Shown here: positions 43,528 to 55,158 of the stretch, in pieces
Numbering within the stretch: position 1 is the stretch's first letter
Layout: each line of letters begins with the position of its first letter
Assembly (NCBI GenBank): GCA_902776835.1
Contig: CACYRK010000004.1
Coordinates: 62,001-126,000, forward strand
Reading direction: 5' to 3'
From: an uncultured Bacteroidales bacterium
GTDB taxonomy: Bacteria > Bacteroidota > Bacteroidia > Bacteroidales > Muribaculaceae
DNA: 64,000 bases
Translations under genes and position numbers: made by a program
Notes under the pieces: generated by a model
The model's input: the letters and a program-made list of their open reading frames with translations, nothing else
Database searches by the model: none
Told to the model about the DNA's origin: nothing

Positions 43528-45173
43528 GTTCGACACTGCGCAACATGTCACTATTTCTGTCCTTAGCACTGATAAGTTTGGCCGCCAGCGCGCGCACGAC
43601 TTATCTGCAGGGCGACGTAAATGGCGACGGCGAGGTCAACGGCATCGACGTGAACACGCTCATCAGCATCGTGCTTGGCTCGGTCGACCCGAGCACGGTC
43701 GCCAACCCGGAGCAGCCCAAACGCATCGACGTGAACGGCGACGGCGACATCAACGGCATTGATATAAATCTGGAATTCAACATAATTTTGGGCAAGATTC
43801 AGCCCGAAGTCATCAAGGTGGGTCCCGATGTGATCAACTACGACTATGTGTGGCAGGACAACTCGGTGCCTGAGATTCACATCGACTTCGAACTTGACCA
43901 GTGGAACGACCTGCTGATGGCCTACGACGCCTTCTACGGCACGAAAAAGTATATTGTTGCCCGCATCTTCACCTTCAAGCGCGGCGACGAGGTCACCACG
44001 CTCGCCGACGTGGGTTTCCGCCTCAAGGGCTCCGGCTCACGCATGCGTCCCGAGGGCGACTCGCTGGAGATGCACACCACCGACAACACCGACTGGCACC
44101 TTGCCAACTTCGCCATCAACACGCGCAAATATGTCGACGAGTTTGACCACAGCCTGGACGGCGTGCGCAAGTTGCACCTGAAGTGGTGCTTCTGCGACTA
44201 CACGCACGTGCGCGAGAAATATTGCTACGACATGTTTGAGCGATTCGGCGTGTGGACCGCGCCTCGCCACAGTTATTGCCACCTTTGGCTGCACGTGGGC
44301 GACGACAGTTACGAGGCCAACTACGGCCTGTATCAGATCGTTGAGCCCATCGACAAAGACTACATCAAGGACCGCGCCGACCACTTCGGCTACACCGACG
44401 GCTACCTGTGGAAATGCCGCAACATCGAGGGCAAGGGTCCCGCCTCGCTCGCCGACCCTGACACGGGCGACATAGGCTGGGACGACGGCGACGACTACAA
44501 CCGCGTGTACGAGTTGCAGACCAACACCAAGCGCTTCAACCAGGCTCGCGCCCAACTCCAGCACTTCATGCACCAGATTATCGACCTCGACGACGCCGAG
44601 TTCTACGCGTGGGCTGAGCAGACCTTCGACATCGACCTGCTGCTGCGCACCTACGCCGTGAGCGTTGCGGTGAGCCAATGGGACGACTACTGGAACTACG
44701 GCAACAACTACTACCTATACTTCGTTCCGCGCCAGCAGGGTAACACGCACGACCCGGCGAATTACCGCGTCTACATGATTCTTTACGACTACGACAACAC
44801 GCTGGGCACCGTGCGCCGAGTGGGCGTTCAGACCGACGCTGTGACGCACGACCCGCTCAACTGGGGCAATGAGGGCCATCCGCTCATCAGCCGCATCCTC
44901 TCCAAGCCCGAATGGCGCCAGCAATATATCGCCAACCTGAAAATGCTGTTCACCAAGGGCAAGAACTTGATGTACTACAGCGAGAGCGCCACGCGCATCA
45001 AGGCTTGGTGGAAACTCATTACACCACACGCCGACAATATCATGCAGCAATACAACGTGGTGAAGGACTCGCCGGCCAACTGGAGCGTGGTATTCAAATA
45101 CCGCCTGCTCGACACCCGCCCCGACCACAACGTGTTCATGATTAAAAAAAGCATCATCGACAACCTGGAGTAG
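43524..45173 (+). CDS. CotH-kinase family protein with N-terminal dockerin (2)
   Basis: The 549-aa paralogue starts within the stop codon of the previous gene (ATGA overlap), so the two are translationally coupled. Signal peptide (MSSTLRNMSLFLSLALISLAASA), then a dockerin pair at about 28-95 (GDVNGDGEVNGIDVNTLISIVLG, DVNGDGDINGIDINLEFNIILGK) with a 12-residue insert between repeats. The CotH region repeats the landmarks of its neighbour: FRLKGSGSRMRPEG, KLHLKWCFCDYTHVREKYCYDMF, YGLYQIVEPIDKDYIKD, YMILYDYDNTLGT. The duplicated pair may act on the same or different substrates. An extracellular location is predicted, so any kinase activity would need extracytoplasmic ATP or act before export; this is unresolved. 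Confidence 0.9.
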   Translation: MSSTLRNMSLFLSLALISLAASARTTYLQGDVNGDGEVNGIDVNTLISIVLGSVDPSTVANPEQPKRIDVNGDGDINGIDINLEFNIILGKIQPEVIKVGPDVINYDYVWQDNSVPEIHIDFELDQWNDLLMAYDAFYGTKKYIVARIFTFKRGDEVTTLADVGFRLKGSGSRMRPEGDSLEMHTTDNTDWHLANFAINTRKYVDEFDHSLDGVRKLHLKWCFCDYTHVREKYCYDMFERFGVWTAPRHSYCHLWLHVGDDSYEANYGLYQIVEPIDKDYIKDRADHFGYTDGYLWKCRNIEGKGPASLADPDTGDIGWDDGDDYNRVYELQTNTKRFNQARAQLQHFMHQIIDLDDAEFYAWAEQTFDIDLLLRTYAVSVAVSQWDDYWNYGNNYYLYFVPRQQGNTHDPANYRVYMILYDYDNTLGTVRRVGVQTDAVTHDPLNWGNEGHPLISRILSKPEWRQQYIANLKMLFTKGKNLMYYSESATRIKAWWKLITPHADNIMQQYNVVKDSPANWSVVFKYRLLDTRPDHNVFMIKKSIIDNLE

Positions 45174-45242
45174 TTCCCCCACCCCACCACCACGAAAGGG
45201 CCGTGGCGTGTGTTTCTTTCACGAACTCGGGAGGAGTGCGTG

Positions 45243-45299
45243 GAGAATCGAACGCTCGAACAATCGAGTGCTCGAACAATCGAACAGCGGAATGCTCGA
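45243..45299. repeat. Octamer-like repeats and gyrB upstream region
   Basis: The 354-bp gap behind CotH 2 contains GAATCGAACGCTCGAACAAT-like units (45245-45297) related to arrays at 19570 and 30334. Further on, TTTG (45399-45402) and TAATTTTG (45425-45432), 22 nt apart, are the best promoter candidate for gyrB. No gene was seen. Confidence 0.6.
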
Positions 45300-45503
45300 C
45301 CCCAAGTAAGGAATTTTGTTGCATTTTGCCGCGTCGCTTGCAAATGGCATTGTCATGACCAAAAAATAGGGATTTTTAGCCTTTTTTAAGGACGTTTTTT
45401 TGTGGTGGGAAGCAGGATTTTTTGTAATTTTGTATGTTTTTTGGAGTGCCCAAGAAATGAGCGCGCCAAAGGGGCTGCACGACACTGTCGGGAGGCCCAT
45501 TAA

Positions 45504-47510
<2,007 letters not shown>

Positions 47511-47541
47511 CAGCGCGAGGCGAGACAATAAGCAAATTCTA

Positions 47542-47577
47542 CGGGCCCGACCAGTGTCACAACCACGGCCGGGCCCG
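47542..47577. other. GC hairpin between gyrB and miaB
   Basis: CGGGCCCGACC (47542-47552) and GGCCGGGCCCG (47567-47577) can pair with a 14-nt loop. No T-run follows, so it may be a weak terminator or an mRNA-stabilising hairpin. Confidence 0.55.
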
Positions 47578-47639
47578 AATGCAATAACAGCGACACATTA
47601 ATAATAATGTGGGTTGTGTAACACATAACGATTGACATT

Positions 47640-49004
<1,365 letters not shown>

Positions 49005-49064
49005 GCGAGCGGGCACAGTTTTTGCCAAAATAACAAAATGCAGAATCATAAATAATTACAACAC

Positions 49065-49664
49065 ATGATGAAAAAAGGATGTTTGATTGCCATAGTGGCG
49101 GTCGTAGTGATTGGCATCGCCCTGTATGGCTGGGTGAAGAACACCTACAACGGCTTTGTGCAGCAAGAGGAGAACGTGAAAACGGCGTGGAGCCAGGTGG
49201 AGAACGACTATCAGCGTCGTGCCGACCTGATCCCCAACCTGGTGGAGACCGTGAAGGGCTACGCCAAGCACGAGCAGCAGACGCTTGAGGGCGTCATCGA
49301 GGCTCGCGCCAACGCTACGAGCGTGAAAATCGACGCCAGCAACATGGACGAGCAAGCGCTGAAGAAGTTCCAAGACGCCCAAGGTGAACTCTCAAGCGCC
49401 TTGAGCCGCCTGATTGCCGTGAGCGAGGCATATCCCGACCTGAAGGCCAACCAGAACTTCCTGGAACTTCAGTCGCAACTCGAGGGCACGGAGAACCGCA
49501 TCACCGTGTCGCGCCGCGACTTCAACAAGGCCGCTCAAGACTACAACACCGCTGTGCGCACCTTCCCCGGCAATTTGCTGGCTGGCCTGTTCGGCTTCAA
49601 CCAGAAGCCCTACTTCGAGGCTCAAGCGGGAGCCGACAAAGCGCCCAAAGTCAACTTTGACTGA
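49065..49664 (+). CDS. lemA: LemA family protein
   Basis: The 199-aa protein has one N-terminal membrane helix (CLIAIVAVVVIGIALYGW) and the all-helical LemA domain: YNGFVQQEENVKTAWSQVENDYQRRADLIPNLVETVKGYA, then EARANATSV, FQDAQGELSSALSRLIAVSEAYPDLKANQNFLELQSQLEGTENRI and the end ARRDFNKAAQDYNTAVRTFPGNLLAGLFGF. The family is of unclear function and almost always sits with TPM-domain genes, as it does here. The domain probably faces the outside of the inner membrane with an N-out arrangement. Confidence 0.95.
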   Translation: MMKKGCLIAIVAVVVIGIALYGWVKNTYNGFVQQEENVKTAWSQVENDYQRRADLIPNLVETVKGYAKHEQQTLEGVIEARANATSVKIDASNMDEQALKKFQDAQGELSSALSRLIAVSEAYPDLKANQNFLELQSQLEGTENRITVSRRDFNKAAQDYNTAVRTFPGNLLAGLFGFNQKPYFEAQAGADKAPKVNFD

Positions 49665-49672
49665 CGCCTGGC

Positions 49673-50110
49673 ATGGCACTGAGTGACTTCATCCCCACCG
49701 ACGGGCAACACCGCATAGCACAGGCAATTACCGAGGCCGAAAAACGCACCTCGGGCGAGATTTGTGTGCATGTGACGCCCCACTGCCGCGGCGCCGCCAT
49801 GAAGCGCGCCACGGCAGCGTTTAACCGTCTGCAACTCTACCGCACGGCGCGCCGCAACGCCGTGCTCATCTACGTGGCTTACCTCGACCACAAACTCGCC
49901 ATCCTGGGCGACGTGGGCATCGACAGCCGCGTTGACGAGGGCTTTTGGGACGAAGCGGTGGCCCTGCTCACGCAGCGCATCAGCGCCGGGCGACAAGTGG
50001 ACGGCCTGTGCGAAACCATCGCCTTAGTGGGCGAGCAACTGCAGAGCATCTTCCCCGCCGAGCGCGACGACGTGAACGAACTTAGCAACGAAGTGACCTA
50101 TGAGGATTAG
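49673..50110 (+). CDS. TPM-domain protein without anchor
   Basis: The 145-aa protein begins DFIPTDGQHRIAQAITEAEKRTSGEICVHV, the opening of a TPM domain, continuing RNAVLIYVAYLDHKLAILGDVGIDSRVDEGFWDEAVALLTQRI and VDGLCETIALVGEQLQSIFP. It has no signal peptide and no membrane helix, unlike the following TPM protein. It starts 8 bp after lemA and overlaps the next gene by 11 bp, forming a tight lemA-TPM-TPM operon. Bacteroidetes LemA operons commonly have such a short TPM protein; its activity is not known. Confidence 0.92.
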   Translation: MALSDFIPTDGQHRIAQAITEAEKRTSGEICVHVTPHCRGAAMKRATAAFNRLQLYRTARRNAVLIYVAYLDHKLAILGDVGIDSRVDEGFWDEAVALLTQRISAGRQVDGLCETIALVGEQLQSIFPAERDDVNELSNEVTYED

Positions 50111-50909
50111 TCGCAACCACCTCATTTTGCTGGTGCTGATAGCCGTGGCGCTACTGGCCCATGCCGAGATTCCCCCCGCCCCCAACCCGCCGCGGCGTGT
50201 CAACGACTTTGCCGGCGTGCTTCACAACGTGGGCGTGCTGGAGGACTCGCTGGCTGCCTTTGCGCGCAACACGGGCAACGGCGTCGTCGTGGTCACCGTC
50301 AACGACCTCGACGGCTTGGAGCCTTGGGACTACGCCTATCAACTCGGTCGCAAATGGGGCGTGGGCGGCAGCAAGCACAACAATGGCGTGGTGGTGCTGC
50401 TTAAGCCCAAGACGGCCAGCAGCAAAGGCCAGGTGACAATCGCGCCGGGCTACGGCCTCGAGGGCGTGCTCACCGATGCGCTGTGCAAGCGCATCATCGA
50501 GAAGGAAATGATTCCTGAACTCAAAAACAACAACTACGACGGCGCCGTGTGGAAAGCGCTGCGCATCATCCTGCCCGTTGTCGCCGGCGAATACAACGAG
50601 AAGGAGTATATGGTGGATAGCGAGGACACTTCCGACATGGTGATAGAACTCATCATCTACATTATCTTCTTTGCATTCATCATCATAAAGGTTCGCGAAA
50701 TTCTCGGCTATGGCGGTGGCGGCGGTGGTGGCGGCGGCCGTCGCAACGGTGGCAGCAGCGGCACGGGCACCTGGGGCGGCCCCATCATCATCGGTGGCTG
50801 GGGCGGCGGCAGCAGCAGTAGCGGTGGCAGCAGTTGGGGCGGCGGAGGCGGCTTCAGCGGCTTTGGCGGCGGCTCATTCGGCGGTGGCGGCGCCAGCGGC
50901 AGTTGGTAA
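50100..50909 (+). CDS. Membrane-anchored TPM-domain protein with Gly/Ser-rich tail
   Basis: The 269-aa protein has a signal peptide (LILLVLIAVALLAHA), a TPM domain (VNDFAGVLHNVGVLEDSLAAF, GNGVVVVTVNDLDGLEPWDYAYQLGRKWGVG, NNGVVVLLKP, VTIAPGYGLEGVLTDALCKRIIEKEMIPELKNNNYDGAV), one membrane helix (MVIELIIYIIFFAFIIIKVREIL) and a C-terminal tail of about 60 residues made almost only of Gly, Ser and Trp, ending GGASGSW. This is the YgcG type of TPM protein. The domain lies outside the inner membrane. It is third in the lemA operon. Confidence 0.94.
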   Translation: MRISRNHLILLVLIAVALLAHAEIPPAPNPPRRVNDFAGVLHNVGVLEDSLAAFARNTGNGVVVVTVNDLDGLEPWDYAYQLGRKWGVGGSKHNNGVVVLLKPKTASSKGQVTIAPGYGLEGVLTDALCKRIIEKEMIPELKNNNYDGAVWKALRIILPVVAGEYNEKEYMVDSEDTSDMVIELIIYIIFFAFIIIKVREILGYGGGGGGGGGRRNGGSSGTGTWGGPIIIGGWGGGSSSSGGSSWGGGGGFSGFGGGSFGGGGASGSW

Positions 50910-51026
50910 CCCAGGGCGAATGGGACCTGTGGGACCAATGGGGCGAATGCCACATCAGTTCAAATGTCGCACATTTTGCGATTTGAGATTTCATGGTGTA
51001 AATTTAGTTATTTCAGAAAAAATGTG

Positions 51027-51034
51027 TAAATTTG
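51027..51034 (+). promoter_or_regulatory. -7 promoter element of the LRR-dockerin gene
   Basis: TAAATTTG fits TAnnTTTG and lies 52 bp before the ATG at 51086; only a weak -33 match is present. Confidence 0.5.
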
Positions 51035-51085
51035 CGGGAATGCTATCTTGCTCATTTTTGACATTAAATACTAAAACATACTATT

Positions 51086-53122
51086 ATGAAACGATTTCTA
51101 CTCTTATTAGCATTGCCGTTGCTTAGCGTTCTGGCAGCGCATGCCCAGACTATCACGGCCGAGGAAGATCCCGCTCCTGGGGATGTGGTTGTGTACATCA
51201 ACTCGACCAATTTCCCAGACAACAATTTCCGCTCTCGCTTGCTGTCGCTATATCCTGCCGGCTACCTGACGAGCAGCGACATCAGTAATTGCACCACCCT
51301 GTCATTGAGTTCTTTGGGCATCTCAAACCTCACCGGCATTGGATATTTCACATCGTTGAAGACACTGGAATTGGCCTATAACAGCCTTTCTTCGCTGCCC
51401 TCCCTGCCCAGCAGCCTGAAGAAGTTGACCGTGACCTACAACAAACTGACGACATTGTCCTCGTTGCCGAGCGGACTCACCGAGTTGTACTGCTCTTCAA
51501 ACAATATGACATCGATATCTTCACTGCCCAGTTCACTCTCGATACTTAATTGTGGCATCAACAAACTTACACAGTTACCCACTATACCAAGTTCATTAAC
51601 CGTATTAGAAGCGCCCAGCAACAATTTCACCTCGTTAACCATAACAGGCAAATCGCAGTTGAAGACCCTCAACCTGATGAACTGCACCTCGCTGACTTCG
51701 CTCAACTGCTCGTCAAACGGCCTGACATCGTTGGCTGTCGCCAATTGCTCGGCATTGACCACAATCGACTGCTCGGGCAACAAATTTACAGAGTTGATTA
51801 TTAACCAGTTGGCCAAATTGGCAACACTCAACGTCAAGAACAACACCCCGCTCACCAAACTCAACTGCTCGGGTAACGCATTGACAAGCCTTAACATCAC
51901 TGGCTGCTCGGCAATAAAGGAGTTGAAAATCAGCAATAACAAGTTAACCTCGCTGCCAAGCCTGCCTTCTTCAATCGAAACATTGAGTTGTGCCCAGAAT
52001 CCGTTCACCACGCTCAGCATCACCGGATTCAGCAAGTTGAAAACACTTGACCTCTCCTCCACTACCACGCTCACCTCGCTTAACTGCAGCAACAATGCCC
52101 TGACCAGCCTCAAAATCAGCGATTGCTCATCGATGACGACACTGAACTGCAGCAACAACCAACTTACAGGCCTCAGTGATTTACCCTACAATATTGGAAC
52201 GATATATTGCGGGAGCAACAAGTTCAGCACCTTGACTGTCACAAGTCTGTCGAACCTTAAGACCCTCGACATTAGCAACACCACATCGCTCACCACACTC
52301 AACTGCTACGACAACGCATTGACGAGCCTCAACATTACGGGTTGCTCGGTATTGAACACACTTGATTGCAGCGGAAACCAACTCACCGCGCTGCCCTCGC
52401 TGCCAAACTCGCTTCAGGAATTGATCTGCGGAAAGAACAGAATCTCGTCATTGACCATTACTGGCAAGCCGAACCTGAGCAAACTTGACGTAAGTAGTGA
52501 TGCGGACGTGGAACTCACATCGCTGAATTGCAGCAACAACGGCCTAACAGAGTTATACGTCAACGGCTGCTACGGCTTGAAAAGCCTCAACTGCAACAAC
52601 AATAAGTTGACGACACTGAATGTTAGGAATCTTTATTCGTTGGAAGAACTCTTGTGTGCACAGAATCAACTCACCAAACTCTCGCTACAGGGCACCGGTG
52701 TGTCACGACTGCAGATTAACAACAACAGCATTACCGGCTCCAATATGACATCGCTGATTAGCACAATGAAGACCTTCACGGCAGCGAACTCCGCACACGA
52801 GTTCTTGATTTACAACCAAGACAACGCCGCTGAGGACAACACCATCACCAATGAGCAACTCGACAACGTGCGCGCCAAGAAATGGATTCCCAAGAAATAC
52901 CATAACGGGCGCTGGGTTGAAATCACCGGTGCCGACGACAATCTGCCTGGCGACATCGACGGCATGGGCAGTGTCGACGGCAACGACATCAACATCTTGA
53001 TTAACATCCTCTTGGGCAAAGACAGCGCCGCCAACTACAACGGTCGCGCCAACGTCGACGGCCAGGGCGGCGTCGACGGCAACGACCTGAACGCGCTCAT
53101 CAATATAATCCTTGGCAAATAA
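51086..53122 (+). CDS. Secreted leucine-rich-repeat protein with C-terminal dockerin
   Basis: The 678-aa protein has signal peptide MKRFLLLLALPLLSVLAAHAQ. From about residue 60 to 560 it consists of leucine-rich repeats of 20-23 residues, such as LTSLNCSSNGLTSLAVANCS, ALTTIDCSGNKFTELIINQL, ALTSLNITGCSAIKELKISN and LTSLNCSNNALTSLKISDCS, an internalin-like pattern rich in Ser, Thr and Asn. The C-terminus from about residue 621 is a dockerin pair (GDIDGMGSVDGNDINILINILLGK, VDGQGGVDGNDLNALINIILGK). No enzyme domain is visible; it likely binds proteins or glycans. Codon use in the LRR region is less GC-rich than in neighbouring genes, suggesting a different history from the dockerin end. Confidence 0.9.
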   Translation: MKRFLLLLALPLLSVLAAHAQTITAEEDPAPGDVVVYINSTNFPDNNFRSRLLSLYPAGYLTSSDISNCTTLSLSSLGISNLTGIGYFTSLKTLELAYNSLSSLPSLPSSLKKLTVTYNKLTTLSSLPSGLTELYCSSNNMTSISSLPSSLSILNCGINKLTQLPTIPSSLTVLEAPSNNFTSLTITGKSQLKTLNLMNCTSLTSLNCSSNGLTSLAVANCSALTTIDCSGNKFTELIINQLAKLATLNVKNNTPLTKLNCSGNALTSLNITGCSAIKELKISNNKLTSLPSLPSSIETLSCAQNPFTTLSITGFSKLKTLDLSSTTTLTSLNCSNNALTSLKISDCSSMTTLNCSNNQLTGLSDLPYNIGTIYCGSNKFSTLTVTSLSNLKTLDISNTTSLTTLNCYDNALTSLNITGCSVLNTLDCSGNQLTALPSLPNSLQELICGKNRISSLTITGKPNLSKLDVSSDADVELTSLNCSNNGLTELYVNGCYGLKSLNCNNNKLTTLNVRNLYSLEELLCAQNQLTKLSLQGTGVSRLQINNNSITGSNMTSLISTMKTFTAANSAHEFLIYNQDNAAEDNTITNEQLDNVRAKKWIPKKYHNGRWVEITGADDNLPGDIDGMGSVDGNDINILINILLGKDSAANYNGRANVDGQGGVDGNDLNALINIILGK

Positions 53123-53140
53123 ATTTGCCGGATTATATTG

Positions 53141-53174
53141 ATAGATTATAGATTATAGATTAGAGATTATAGAT
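53141..53174. repeat. Heptamer array (TATAGAT)n, copy 2
   Basis: A 34-nt stretch identical to 2162-2195, located 18 bp after the LRR-dockerin stop codon. Confidence 0.85.
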
Positions 53175-53208
53175 TTATCAATGCATAATGCATAACTTGC
53201 GACAATTT

Positions 53209-53245
53209 ATGCCCTCCGGCCTCTTAGTGGCTGGGGGGCATTTTG
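53209..53245. terminator. Terminator hairpin between convergent LRR and recO genes
   Basis: ATGCCCTCCGGCC (53209-53221), a 7-nt loop, then GGCTGGGGGGCAT (53229-53241) pair over 13 positions with two G-T pairs, followed by TTTTG. It precedes the recO stop (minus strand) by one base. Confidence 0.8.
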
Positions 53246-53971
53246 TTACACGAAGAGTTGGCGCAGGACGTCGGGCGATCGCAGCGTGCCCAGGGTGCTG
53301 TTGTGCAACTGATAGTAGGACAAGATGGTGTCGAGCACGCGGTTGCGCTGGTCGTGGGTGAAGCGGAAACGGTGCATATTGGCAAAGGTCATGCGCGAGA
53401 GCAGCCTGATGACGCGAGCGTCGTCGGCCTCAAGCATGTGTGCGCCAGGCGAATATGGTGGCACAAACACGCCGCCGAGCATGTCAAACCAATATCCGTC
53501 GCGATAAGTGTCGAGGTCGGGCTGTATGCCCAAGTGGGCCCCCAGGTGATACATAAAACAAATGTGGAAGTTAGCCACTCCGCTGTCCATGCCGTCGAGC
53601 AGGCGCACGCAAGCGTCGACGTAGGCAAAGAGCGCCTCGTCGCGCTCCTGCTGCTGGATGCAATGTGCGAGCACCTCGCTGACGAATAGCGCGATGGCAT
53701 TCTTCACCGGGTTGCCGTAGACCCCGCTGAGGGCGTAAAGTGTGCGCAGGTCGCGCATCGTGGCCAACTCGCGTCCCGGTCGCTGGCTCACCTCCATGGC
53801 CACCAGCGACAGCGGCATAAGTTGCGAGAGCCTCTGCCGGGTGCCGCGCCCGCTACCGGTGGCCACGGCAAACGCCACCAGGCCCAGGCGGTCGGTGAAC
53901 ACGCGCACAATGGTAGTGCGGTCGTTATATTTTATGGCGTTGAGCACCACGCCACGGCACTTCTCTTGCAT
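53246..53971 (-). CDS. recO: DNA repair protein RecO
   Basis: The 241-aa protein begins MQEKCRGVVLNAIKYNDRTTIVRVFTDRLGLVAFAVATG, the OB-fold N-domain of RecO, followed by a mostly helical domain (AIALFVSEVLAHCIQQQERDEALFAYVDACVRLLD, NFHICFMYHLGAHLGIQPD). RecO loads RecA with RecR in the RecF pathway of recombinational repair. The zinc-finger cysteines of many RecO proteins are not evident, as is common in Bacteroidetes. Convergent with the LRR-dockerin gene; its promoter region adjoins the 24-bp direct repeat at 54004. Confidence 0.95.
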   Translation of the reverse strand: MQEKCRGVVLNAIKYNDRTTIVRVFTDRLGLVAFAVATGSGRGTRQRLSQLMPLSLVAMEVSQRPGRELATMRDLRTLYALSGVYGNPVKNAIALFVSEVLAHCIQQQERDEALFAYVDACVRLLDGMDSGVANFHICFMYHLGAHLGIQPDLDTYRDGYWFDMLGGVFVPPYSPGAHMLEADDARVIRLLSRMTFANMHRFRFTHDQRNRVLDTILSYYQLHNSTLGTLRSPDVLRQLFV

Positions 53972-54003
53972 CGTTGCCCCTCACAAATAATTTGCCCGCT
54001 AAA

Positions 54004-54027
54004 TTACACATTTTTTGGGTATAATGC
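54004..54027. repeat. 24-bp direct repeat, left copy
   Basis: TTACACATTTTTTGGGTATA followed by ATGC; an identical copy lies at 54581-54604. The two enclose 553 bp carrying one small gene. Confidence 0.92.
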
Positions 54028-54091
54028 TTCGTTTTCCTTAAAAAAACGACTAAAAACAGCATCTGCGATCAAGCGCTAACAAAACCATAAT

Positions 54092-54122
54092 CTTGATAAT
54101 TCAACAAAAAAATATACCTTTG
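54092..54122 (+). promoter_or_regulatory. Promoter of the small gene at 54142
   Basis: CTTG (54092-54095), 19 nt, TACCTTTG (54115-54122) is a near-consensus promoter 20 bp before the ATG. Confidence 0.65.
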
Positions 54123-54141
54123 CAAAAAAAGAACGTGTAAT

Positions 54142-54609
54142 ATGAAATCTGCAGATTTTTGGGCTTCGATAAACACCATTATTGACGATGGTTTTACCCA
54201 TGATGGTCTGCAAAAACTTGATAGATATGCTGAACAATTCATCAGTGGTGAACTTATATATCAACGATTTTCACCGCTCGAACAGTATGGCTGCACAAAG
54301 GGAGGTGAGACGCATGTCATTGCATCCCTACTCGCGTCAGCAAAAAATGGAACAAATCGAGCGTATCAAGGCTCATTCCCAAGTTTCAAAGACGAACTCG
54401 AATGCTCAACGCAACAGGCTCAATGCATTGAAGCCTGGAGCAGAGCAGTGGGATGCTGGATAAACAATGTCACAGACACATTAACTACATCGAATAGCAC
54501 ACGTTGCTTCGGCATGGCAAACAGCGCAAATCATCTCATTCAGCGTGCGACTCTATCACACGGCATTACGACACCTCACTTTACACATTTTTTGGGTATA
54601 ATGCGGTAA
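54142..54609 (+). CDS. Hypothetical protein, probably a truncated remnant
   Basis: The 155-aa reading frame (MKSADFWASINTIIDDGFTH) has its own promoter but looks incomplete. The first 115 residues have normal protein composition, including FSPLEQYGCTKGGETHVIASLLAS and CIEAWSRAVGCWINNV. From memory this resembles the region that precedes the kinase-like domain of putative polyvalent proteins on Bacteroidetes mobile elements; I am not sure of that. After about residue 118 the sequence becomes irregular, and the last residues (FTHFLGIMR) and stop are supplied by the right 24-bp direct repeat. A truncated coding region between direct repeats points to an insertion or duplication remnant. It is AT-rich relative to its neighbours. 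Confidence 0.5.
   Translation: MKSADFWASINTIIDDGFTHDGLQKLDRYAEQFISGELIYQRFSPLEQYGCTKGGETHVIASLLASAKNGTNRAYQGSFPSFKDELECSTQQAQCIEAWSRAVGCWINNVTDTLTTSNSTRCFGMANSANHLIQRATLSHGITTPHFTHFLGIMR
54581..54604. repeat. 24-bp direct repeat, right copy
   Basis: Identical to 54004-54027. It overlaps the 3' end of the small gene at 54142 and lies 52 bp upstream of the -33 element of the tRNA-Glu promoter. Confidence 0.92.
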
Positions 54610-54655
54610 AAATTGCTAAAAATGTGGGTAAAAGGGAGTTTTCGAGGTGTGAAAT

Positions 54656-54686
54656 TTTGCCAATTAAAAAAACCGTCGTATATTTG
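54656..54686 (+). promoter_or_regulatory. Consensus promoter TTTG-N19-TATATTTG for tRNA-Glu and rpsT
   Basis: TTTG at 54656-54659 and TATATTTG at 54679-54686 are separated by 19 nt. The first base of tRNA-Glu is 30 bp further. No second promoter is obvious before rpsT or the second tRNA. Confidence 0.88.
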
Positions 54687-54715
54687 CAGTCGCTTTTGCG
54701 AAAAGGTCTATTTTT

Positions 54716-54787
54716 GGCCCATTCGTCTATCGGCTAGGACGCAAGATTTTCATTCTTGAAAGAGCAGTTCGATTCTGCTATGGGCTA
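54716..54787 (+). tRNA. tRNA-Glu (anticodon TTC), copy 1
   Basis: The acceptor stem pairs GGCCCAT with ATGGGCT, the anticodon stem CAAGA/TCTTG encloses the loop TTTTCAT with anticodon TTC, and the T-arm contains GTTCGATTC. CCA is not encoded. The same gene occurs again at 55159, and rpsT lies between them. Confidence 0.97.
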
Positions 54788-54835
54788 CGAAAAAACAATA
54801 AAAAATCGATAAAAAAAAGTATTTTTAATCACATT

Positions 54836-55096
54836 ATGGCAAACCATAAATCAGCAATCAAGAGGATTCGCCAGACCAAGTCTCGCAACCTCCGCAACCG
54901 TTATTATTCGAAAACTATGCGCAACGCTGTTCGCAACCTGCGCAAGATGACCGACCGCGCCGAGGCCACCGCTGCTTACAACAAGGTAAGTTCGATGCTC
55001 GACAAACTGGGTCGCAAGAACGTCATCTCGAAGAACAAAGCCAACAACCTCAAGTCGAAGTTGGCTCTGTACATCAACAAACTCGAGCAGGCATAA
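54836..55096 (+). CDS. rpsT: Small ribosomal subunit protein bS20
   Basis: The 86-aa protein [20 protein letters not shown] is full-length S20, very basic, with the expected helical repeats ([58 protein letters not shown]). S20 binds 16S rRNA early in assembly. It sits between two identical tRNA-Glu genes, and because only one clear promoter is seen upstream the three are probably transcribed together, with tRNA processing releasing the mRNA ends. Confidence 0.98.
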   Translation: MANHKSAIKRIRQTKSRNLRNRYYSKTMRNAVRNLRKMTDRAEATAAYNKVSSMLDKLGRKNVISKNKANNLKSKLALYINKLEQA

Positions 55097-55158
55097 TCGC
55101 GAAGCCCCGCGCTTTCGCATAGCGCCACACGTCTCCGTTTTGGGGCGTGTTGCACGAT

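Noticed and set aside
54076..54264. 62-codon minus-strand frame within the 24-bp repeat segment
   Set aside because: It overlaps the better supported plus-strand gene and its promoter, and no motif is visible.
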